From: Synergistaceae bacterium
GTDB taxonomy: Bacteria > Synergistota > Synergistia > Synergistales > Synergistaceae
Direction of reading: 5' to 3'
Assembly (NCBI GenBank): GCA_031289775.1
Contig: JAITOY010000066.1
Coordinates: 1 to 46,455, forward strand
DNA length: 46,455 bases
Made by a program: the position numbers and the translations under genes. Within the stretch, counting starts at the first letter, position 1; each line of letters begins with the position of its first letter. The notes below the pieces were generated by a model. That model was not told the DNA's origin. It saw nothing but the letters and a program-made list of their open reading frames with translations, and did no database searches. Shown here piece by piece: positions 41,279 to 46,455 of this stretch.

Positions 41279-42592
41279 TTATCCATCCTCAAAGAAGCGT
41301 TTCCAGAATTTTTTCAGCCGCTCGACCATTCTCGTTTCGGCGCCGAGCTTGCCGGGGAAATAAAACCTGGCCTGTCTTGGGAGGTAGCTCTGTGGAATCC
41401 AGTGTCTCGGGTCGTCGTGCGGGTACTGATAGCCTTCGCCGTCGTTTCGCAGGTGGTAAGGCACCTCCATTATGTCACCGTCTGATACGGCGCTCTCGGC
41501 AGCTTTTATCGCAAGGTAGGCCGAGTTGCTCTTTGGCGCGGCGGCGAGGTAGACTACGGTCTCGCCCAGTATGAGTTTTGCCTCCGGGAGGCCGACTCTG
41601 TCGCAGGCGGACGCGCAGCTTTCTGCCAGAATCAGGGCCATCGGGTCGGCGAGCCCAACGTCCTCCGAGGCCAGAATGCACAACCTCCGGCAGATGAAGC
41701 GGACGTCGTCTCCGGACGCAAGCATCCGGGCGAGCCAGTAGAGAGCGGCGTCCGGGTCGGAGCCCCTGACGCTCTTGATGAGCGCCGATATCACGGAGTA
41801 GTGATCCGTGCTAGCCCTGTCATAGCGCAGCGTCTGTCTGCCAGTTGCGGAGTCGACCGCCTCCTGGGTGAGGACGTTCCCGCCGCCCATGGCTGCCCCG
41901 GCGGCGGCCGTTTCAAGGCGCGTGAGCGCCTGTCTCGCGTCGCCGCCAGTGAGGGACGCGATGTGAGTCAGGACGTCGTCTCCAGTTTCGAGGCCCAGTT
42001 TGCCGATGCCGTGTTTTTCGTCGTCCATGGCTCTGCGCAGCAGCTTCGTCACGTCGTCGATGCTGAGCGGCTCGAGGCTGTAGACGATCATCCTCGAGAG
42101 CAGAGTTTTGTTTATCTCGAACCAGGGGTTTTCCGACGTCGTGCCAACCAAGATTATCTCGCCCCGCTCGACTGCGGGAAGTAGGACGTTCTGCTGTCCG
42201 CTGTTCAGGTGATAAATTTCGTCGACAAACGCGACGGCGTTTCTGCCGCCGGAGGCCCTGAACTTGACGGCGTCGTCCAGAAGGTCGCGCAACTGCGACA
42301 CCTTTGCGCTCACTGCGTTTATCTCCATCAGCCTGCGTCCCGTAGCCGACGCCATGAGGCGAACGAGGGTTGTTTTGCCTACTCCTGGGTTGCCGTATAA
42401 AATGCAGCTTGGAAGCCGGCCGGAGTCTAAAAGCGCGCGAAGCGGTTTTCCATGACCGACGAGATGCTCCTGACCGACATACTCGTCCAGCGTCCTCGGT
42501 CTCATCCTCTCCGCGAGCGGAACCTCGAACGTCATCGCGTCGGTCTCATCCTCACGGATGGACTCGCCCGAGTCGCTGAAAAGGTCAGCCAT
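41279..42592 (-). CDS. rarA: Replication-associated recombination protein RarA (MgsA)
   Basis: AAA+ ATPase related to clamp loaders, acting at stalled forks. 437 residues from ATG 42592. LAERMRPRTLDEYVGQEHL opens the family, Walker A is GNPGVGKTTL, Walker B is AFVDEIYHLNSGQQ, and IILVGTTSENPWFEIN carries sensor 1. The C-terminal part has DPDAALYWLARMLASGDDVR and NDGEGYQYPHDDPRHW. The start lies inside the last codons of the HAD gene, an eight-base overlap, so the pair is translationally linked. Confidence 0.94.
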   Translation of the reverse strand: MADLFSDSGESIREDETDAMTFEVPLAERMRPRTLDEYVGQEHLVGHGKPLRALLDSGRLPSCILYGNPGVGKTTLVRLMASATGRRLMEINAVSAKVSQLRDLLDDAVKFRASGGRNAVAFVDEIYHLNSGQQNVLLPAVERGEIILVGTTSENPWFEINKTLLSRMIVYSLEPLSIDDVTKLLRRAMDDEKHGIGKLGLETGDDVLTHIASLTGGDARQALTRLETAAAGAAMGGGNVLTQEAVDSATGRQTLRYDRASTDHYSVISALIKSVRGSDPDAALYWLARMLASGDDVRFICRRLCILASEDVGLADPMALILAESCASACDRVGLPEAKLILGETVVYLAAAPKSNSAYLAIKAAESAVSDGDIMEVPYHLRNDGEGYQYPHDDPRHWIPQSYLPRQARFYFPGKLGAETRMVERLKKFWKRFFEDG

Positions 42593-43577
42593 CGAGTTTC
42601 GCCATCGAGAGCAGAAAATTCTCAATCTGGTTCGGGTCGGAGGGGAGATCGATGGCAGGAGCGTCGTCTGGCACGACTGAAACGAGCGGGAACCTCGTCC
42701 TCAGGAAATCGCGGATTGCGTCGCTCAAGGGAGCGCCCATGAAACGCGGGTCGAATTGCCTGTTTTTTTTCCACGCGCGCGGCGAGAGGACGACGTCAGG
42801 CGCCGCGAACGCTCCGACGCCAAAGGAGGCTGCGGTCGCGAGCCAGACGTTTATCTGAGTCTTTTCACAGTCCGGTACGCGCGCAGTTATCTCGACAGTC
42901 GAGCGCAGGAAATCCCTGCCGTGTCTTTGAACCAGCTCCAGATACTCCCATGGCGTGATCTCGCCCGGTTCATCCAGCTCTCTTTGGAGTTCGTCCATGG
43001 AGCCATAGACGCACTCCAACCACTCGTCCCAGTCCGCCGCCGTTTTTTCGCGCACGAGAACTCCCCTCATGCCAGCTCTGCGCGCACCTATCATGTCATA
43101 TATGTAGTCGCCGATGAGCAGCGTCTGCGCAACGTCGGCCCCGAGCGCGGCGCATGTCTCGGCGAGCGCGCGCGGGTCAGGTTTGACGCAGTCTCCGTCG
43201 TCGCGTGAGCGCACGATGTCCGGCAGTTTAATCGATATCACACGCGCTGCGATGAGTATGGATTTGCGGCAGTTTCTGGAGACGACGGCCCACGGAATCC
43301 CGTTTTCCTCGGTCCAGTGGATCACGTCCATTATGCCGGGGACGGGCGCCGCGTTCATTGCGCCCCCGATCTCTATCCCCTCGAGCTCGGACATGAGAGC
43401 CGCGTGTCTGTCGGGCGTGAGACGCCAGGCGTCCTCAAGCAGCATGGCCCTCCTCGTGTCATAATACTTTTCGCGTAGCCCGGAGAAGTCCAGCTTCGTC
43501 TCGGCGATGACTCCATCCCAGTCGAATATTATCGCCTCAGCTTGCGATGGGGACCAGAAGGGAAGCTTAAATGACAT
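42585..43577 (-). CDS. HAD-superfamily hydrolase with extra C-terminal domain
   Basis: 330 residues. The first 200 form a phosphoglycolate-phosphatase-like HAD: motif I FDWDGVIAET, motif II VSRN, motif III KPDPRA and motif IV IGDYIYDMIG. The last 120 residues are not part of ordinary HAD phosphatases and contain ITARVPDCEKTQINVWLATA, then FAAPDVVLSPRAWKKN. I do not recognise this part. The substrate is unknown. The gene lies 42 bases downstream of the 6S-like RNA and overlaps rarA. Confidence 0.82.
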   Translation of the reverse strand: MSFKLPFWSPSQAEAIIFDWDGVIAETKLDFSGLREKYYDTRRAMLLEDAWRLTPDRHAALMSELEGIEIGGAMNAAPVPGIMDVIHWTEENGIPWAVVSRNCRKSILIAARVISIKLPDIVRSRDDGDCVKPDPRALAETCAALGADVAQTLLIGDYIYDMIGARRAGMRGVLVREKTAADWDEWLECVYGSMDELQRELDEPGEITPWEYLELVQRHGRDFLRSTVEITARVPDCEKTQINVWLATAASFGVGAFAAPDVVLSPRAWKKNRQFDPRFMGAPLSDAIRDFLRTRFPLVSVVPDDAPAIDLPSDPNQIENFLLSMAKLDG

Positions 43578-43618
43578 AAACGAGTCGTCGTGTTGCGTCG
43601 ATATGGCGAGGATAAAAT

Positions 43619-43803
43619 AAAAAAAACCCGCAGTGCCGTGGACGGACTGTCTTGACCCGCTCCTCCAAGGAGTGAGGCCTCCCGAGCCTTAACGTGGGCA
43701 ACATACGCATATGCCGCCGCTGCCGGTTCGGAGTAAACCTCGCGGGATAAGGACGTTGGCTCAAGACATATCCCGTTACACGCACACCGCAGGAATTTTT
43801 AGC
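43619..43803 (-). ncRNA. ssrS: 6S-like regulatory RNA
   Basis: About 185 bases, transcribed on the minus strand from its own promoter and ending in eight U residues. A long interrupted closing stem joins the ends: minus-strand CCTGCGGTG...GCGTG (43779-43793) with CACGGCACTGCGGG (43627-43640), then ACGGG with TCCGT, then GTCTTGA (43761-43767) with TCAAGAC (43649-43655). Several pairs are G-U only on the minus strand and mismatches on the plus, which fixes the strand. The 5' side GTCTTGAGCC resembles E. coli 6S GTCCCCTGAGCC. The 3' side has a small hairpin CTCC-TTGGA-GGAG followed by GGGTCAAG, again as in 6S. 6S RNA binds the sigma-70 RNA polymerase by mimicking an open promoter. The family call is by eye; the existence of a structured RNA is firmer. 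Confidence 0.65.
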
Positions 43804-43809
43804 GTCATT

Positions 43810-43838
43810 ATTATACACCATGCTTTTTACTTGCGCAA
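43810..43838 (-). promoter_or_regulatory. Promoter of the 6S-like RNA
   Basis: On the minus strand TTGCGC (43833-43838) and a perfect TATAAT (43810-43815) are separated by exactly 17 bases. The predicted start is near 43803, a few bases before the closing stem of the RNA. Confidence 0.65.
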
Positions 43839-44147
43839 CTCCAAAAAAACTTCAGTTACGCGCCTCAAATCGAGAACGTGCAGCGAAATATACCCAAACA
43901 TACCGCCGCCTCCAATAATCTTTAAAACCCGTGAACCTCAATGACCCGACTAGCATTCCAGTCAGCGCCCAAAAATGATATCCTGCCATTTGCGAACACC
44001 ATTGAACGCTGCTCATTATAGCACCGGAGACCATGTTTTTGTCGCCATTTTCGTATATGATAATGCCGACGCGGCGATAAATCAACCGACACATAAAAAT
44101 CGACGATCGCGCCGATTACGCGCGTTCGCGGAGAGAGGGCGAATGGT
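43839..44147. other. Intergenic region before the DapF-like gene
   Basis: About 310 bases between the 6S-like RNA promoter and the racemase gene. A TATGATAAT string at about 44057 could be a plus-strand -10 but has no convincing -35. Minus-strand frames of 80 and 123 codons exist, but they have no ribosome-binding site and overlap each other. I see no supported gene. Confidence 0.4.
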
Positions 44148-45050
44148 ATGACCGAGATAAAGTTCGTCAAGATGAATCCCACCGAGAACACCACTATACT
44201 TGTGGAGAGCCCCGTTCCTCTGGAGAGACATGCCGAGGTGGCGCGAGCGCTTATGTCAGACGTGAGCGTTTGCGCGGAGCAGACCGGATTCATCGAGCGG
44301 CCAAAAAACGACGAGGCGTGGGCAAGACTTCAGATGACTGGCGGGGAGTTCTGTGGGAACGCGACGATGAGCCTGGCCGCTTTTTTGGTGTGGCGGAATT
44401 TTTCGGGCGAGTTGGCAAAAAAAAACAGCCAGAAGGGTAGAGAGCGGAAAATCAACGTTCCGCTGGAGGTGTCCGGGGTCAAAGGCGTGATAGAATGCGC
44501 CATAACGCCCAGGGACGGATTTTTCCTCGGGACGGTTCGTCTGTCCGCGCCTGAGGGCATATCGGATATGGAGTTGCCTATAGCCGGCTCTCGATTTGTC
44601 CTCACTGTCGTTCGACTGCCGGGCATAACGCACGTAATCGTCCCGCTCGAAATTTTCGGCAGTTCCGGTGCAGTCCTGAGAGAGTCGGCGCTGAAGGCAG
44701 TCGATGACTGGGCGCGGATTTTGGACGCCGAAGCGTTTGGCGTTATGTTGTACGACGCGGATCGTTGCTCGATCACACCGCTCGTCCACGTCAGGGAGAG
44801 CGAAACCACCGTGTGGGAGCGCGGCTGTGGAAGCGGGTCTGCGGCGGTTGGTGCGTACATCGCGGCAGTGGCCAAAAAAAGCGTCATCTCGCGCGTCTCC
44901 CAACCGGGAGGTCTGATAGAGGTCGACGCCCGTTACGAGGGTGGTCTCGTCGCCGATGTCTCCATAACGGGCCGGGTGAGCGTCTCGACAAGGGGGACAG
45001 CGTATATTCAGGGAAACGCCATGGAGGTTCGCAATGGGAAACGCTGTTAA
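44148..45050 (+). CDS. DapF-like amino-acid racemase/epimerase
   Basis: 300 residues with the two-domain diaminopimelate epimerase fold. The two catalytic cysteines are Cys69 in GGEFCGNATM and Cys227 in ERGCGSGSAAVG. True DapF has MCGNGARC and a longer ACGTGACA pattern, so this is a divergent paralogue. The GEFCGNA form is known from DapF-like enzymes such as histidine racemases. An A9 run (44417-44425) encodes part of a basic insert KKNSQKGRERK. The stop lies 17 bases inside pncB. The substrate is not known. Confidence 0.78.
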   Translation: MTEIKFVKMNPTENTTILVESPVPLERHAEVARALMSDVSVCAEQTGFIERPKNDEAWARLQMTGGEFCGNATMSLAAFLVWRNFSGELAKKNSQKGRERKINVPLEVSGVKGVIECAITPRDGFFLGTVRLSAPEGISDMELPIAGSRFVLTVVRLPGITHVIVPLEIFGSSGAVLRESALKAVDDWARILDAEAFGVMLYDADRCSITPLVHVRESETTVWERGCGSGSAAVGAYIAAVAKKSVISRVSQPGGLIEVDARYEGGLVADVSITGRVSVSTRGTAYIQGNAMEVRNGKRC

Positions 45051-46254
45051 CGAAAAATGGCGCGACGACGGGCCTGTCGTCAAGAGCCTTCTCGAGAACG
45101 ATCTGTACAAATTCAGCATGTGGCAGGCTTTGATGCACAGCCACCCAGGCGCGAGGGCGGAGTATTCGTTCGTCTGCCGGAACGAGCCGGAGTACCCCCT
45201 GTCGGAGCTGGCCGACGACGTAGACAGGGAGCTGAACCAAATGTGTACGCTATTTTTCAGGCAGGACGAGATCGACTTCCTCGGAAGTCTGAGCTACATC
45301 AAGTCCGACTTCATAGACTACCTGACAGTCTTTCGATTTCAACGGCGCTTCGTGGAGCTTGGAAAGGACGGCGACAGGCTCATCGTCAAGGCGTCCGGGC
45401 CTCTTGCTCATGTGATGGGGTTTGAGATATACGTCCTGTATATCGTGAGCGAGCTGTATTACAGGCGCATGGCGCGCGGCGGCATTATAGAGGAGGCCAG
45501 GCGGCGGCTCGACAAGAAGGTCGAGTATCTCAGAAACGAGCTGAAGGACTCCGAGCCGGCCACGCCATTCATACTCTTTGACTTTGGCCTGCGCCGCAGG
45601 TATTCCGGCTCATGGCAGAGGGAGGTCGTGAGCAGATTCGCTAGCGAGCTGCCCGATCACTTCAAGGGTACGTCGAACGCGCTCCTCGCCAAGGATCTCG
45701 GCATCACCCCGGTAGGCACGATGGCCCACGAGTACATGCAGGCGTTCCAGGCGTTTGGCATCAGGCTCCGCGACTTCCAGAAGGCTTCGCTGGAGGCATG
45801 GGTTCAGGAATTCAGGGGCGACCTCGGCACTGCCCTCACAGACGTCATTGGGATAGACGCGTTTCTCGCCGACTTCGACCTTTATTTCGCAAAGCTGTTC
45901 GACGGACTGAGGCACGACTCCGGAGACCCATACGAATGGGGGGAGAAGGTCATAGCCCACTATAAAAAACTTCGGATAGACCCGCTCACTAAACGTCTCG
46001 TTTTCTCCGACAGCTTGGATCTGCGGCGCGCGCTTGCCGTATACAGGCACTTTCGCGGACGAATACAGACATCGTTCGGCATTGGGACGAACCTGACGAA
46101 CGACACGCCGATACCGGCGCTCAACATCGTAATGAAGATGAACTCCTGCAACGGACAGCCAGTCGCCAAAATATCGGACTCGCCCGGCAAGACGACCGGC
46201 GTCGACCCGACGTTTATGGCGTATCTGCGGCTCGTGTTCAACAAGCCGGAATGA
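45034..46254 (+). CDS. pncB: Nicotinate phosphoribosyltransferase
   Basis: Joins nicotinate to PRPP in NAD salvage. 406 residues, the E. coli PncB size. SLLENDLYKFSMWQALMHSH is the family start, followed by FILFDFGLRRRYSGSWQREV, GITPVGTMAHEYMQAFQAFG (with the histidine that is phosphorylated in PncB) and FDGLRHDSGDPYEWGEKVIA. FGIGTNLTND lies near the C-terminus. GGAGG stands nearby before the ATG, which is inside the end of the racemase gene. Confidence 0.95.
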   Translation: MGNAVNEKWRDDGPVVKSLLENDLYKFSMWQALMHSHPGARAEYSFVCRNEPEYPLSELADDVDRELNQMCTLFFRQDEIDFLGSLSYIKSDFIDYLTVFRFQRRFVELGKDGDRLIVKASGPLAHVMGFEIYVLYIVSELYYRRMARGGIIEEARRRLDKKVEYLRNELKDSEPATPFILFDFGLRRRYSGSWQREVVSRFASELPDHFKGTSNALLAKDLGITPVGTMAHEYMQAFQAFGIRLRDFQKASLEAWVQEFRGDLGTALTDVIGIDAFLADFDLYFAKLFDGLRHDSGDPYEWGEKVIAHYKKLRIDPLTKRLVFSDSLDLRRALAVYRHFRGRIQTSFGIGTNLTNDTPIPALNIVMKMNSCNGQPVAKISDSPGKTTGVDPTFMAYLRLVFNKPE

Positions 46255-46455
46255 GCCGCGCGGTATCTGCCGCCTCGATAGTGGCGCTGGCATTTTTTTT
46301 AAATGTAATTTTATTCGCCCGCGCGGAAGTTTTTGCCGCGACAAAACGCTATGACCTCGTCGTCGCCGGCGCCGGCGCCGGCGGCGGCGCGGCGGCTATC
46401 CCGGCCGGGCGGGCCGGCCGGGATGTCGCGCGTATCGAGACGTCTGACTGCGTGG
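46251..46455 (+). CDS. Secreted FAD-dependent oxidoreductase (partial, 5' end)
   Basis: The first 68 codons are in the window. The start overlaps the pncB stop (ATGA). An N-terminal hydrophobic segment (about 6-24) ending ARAEVFAA is a likely signal peptide without twin arginine. It is followed by YDLVVAGAGAGGGAAA and AGRDVARIET, the dinucleotide-binding GxGxxG fold of FAD-dependent oxidoreductases. Bases 46365-46422 are almost pure GC with repeated GCCGGC. The rest is beyond the window. Confidence 0.7.
   Translation, partial: MSRAVSAASIVALAFFLNVILFARAEVFAATKRYDLVVAGAGAGGGAAAIPAGRAGRDVARIETSDCV

Noticed and set aside
43567-43821. 84-codon minus-strand frame across the 6S-like RNA
   Set aside because: The DNA is fully explained by RNA pairing, promoter and terminator; the frame has no ribosome-binding site and covers the promoter.
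43852-44293. Minus-strand frames of 80 and 123 codons upstream of the 6S-like RNA
   Set aside because: They overlap each other and the racemase gene, lack ribosome-binding sites and show no family pattern.

Overview
The window looks like chromosomal DNA of a flagellated, diderm, anaerobic bacterium, most likely a member of the Synergistota. The reasons are inference from gene content. P- and L-ring flagellar genes (flgI, flgH), a heptose kinase/adenylyltransferase, a heptosyltransferase and a KDO cytidylyltransferase imply an outer membrane with LPS. At the same time, CodY and two gene orders familiar from Bacillus (xerC-hslV-hslU-codY-flgB-flgC and mreB-flgF-flgG) are present. Citrate lyase, a TRAP transporter and split transketolase fit an anaerobe living on organic acids and amino or sugar acids. 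No rRNA, tRNA, CRISPR array or complete insertion sequence was seen.

Layout. 1-1187: gene-poor leader with small repeats and a divergent membrane-protein gene. 1188-3930: citDEF. 3949-8361: lysA (-), sirtuin cobB (+), phosphoglucomutase pgm (+) and a small membrane protein (-). 13219-8379 (- strand): xerC-hslV-hslU-codY-flgB-flgC, preceded by tag. 14133-16846: a MarR regulator divergent from a metal-dependent cyclase, then dinB. 22889-16923 (- strand): mreB-flgF-flgG-flgA-flgH-flgI-flgJ. 24082-23000: an unusual two-gene unit made of a small soluble protein and a membrane-anchored coiled-coil protein with 11-residue repeats. 24280-24879: flavin reductase. 25128-27938: TRAP transporter dctPQM. 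28152-30387: RpiB/LacAB-type isomerase plus split transketolase, followed by a truncated YqeC-like fragment. 34571-30541 (- strand): hldE, a GT9 heptosyltransferase and an ELM1-family protein. 34747-35984: HIT protein and kdsB. 36033-37946: secreted S9 peptidase. 38137-40118: cbiB-cobD. 41008-40130: J-like/SH3-like membrane protein. 43577-41279: HAD hydrolase and rarA. 43619-43803 (- strand): a strong 6S-like non-coding RNA. 44148-46455: DapF-like racemase, pncB and the start of a secreted flavoprotein.

How the parts fit. Citrate lyase opens citrate to acetate and oxaloacetate. The TRAP transporter and the isomerase/transketolase pair suggest uptake of a carboxylated substrate and its entry into the non-oxidative pentose phosphate pathway. 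hldE, the GT9 enzyme and kdsB build the LPS inner core. The two flagellar clusters supply rod, ring and ring-assembly parts. CodY in an operon with flgBC points to nutritional control of motility.

The most noteworthy items not covered by standard gene calling are: the 6S-like RNA with its own promoter and terminator; the hendecad-repeat coiled-coil pair; the perfect inverted repeat whose two arms are the -35 and -10 of the xerC operon promoter; the MarR operator/promoter block; and the YqeC remnant. All function calls rest on reading motifs by eye. No database search or folding program was run.
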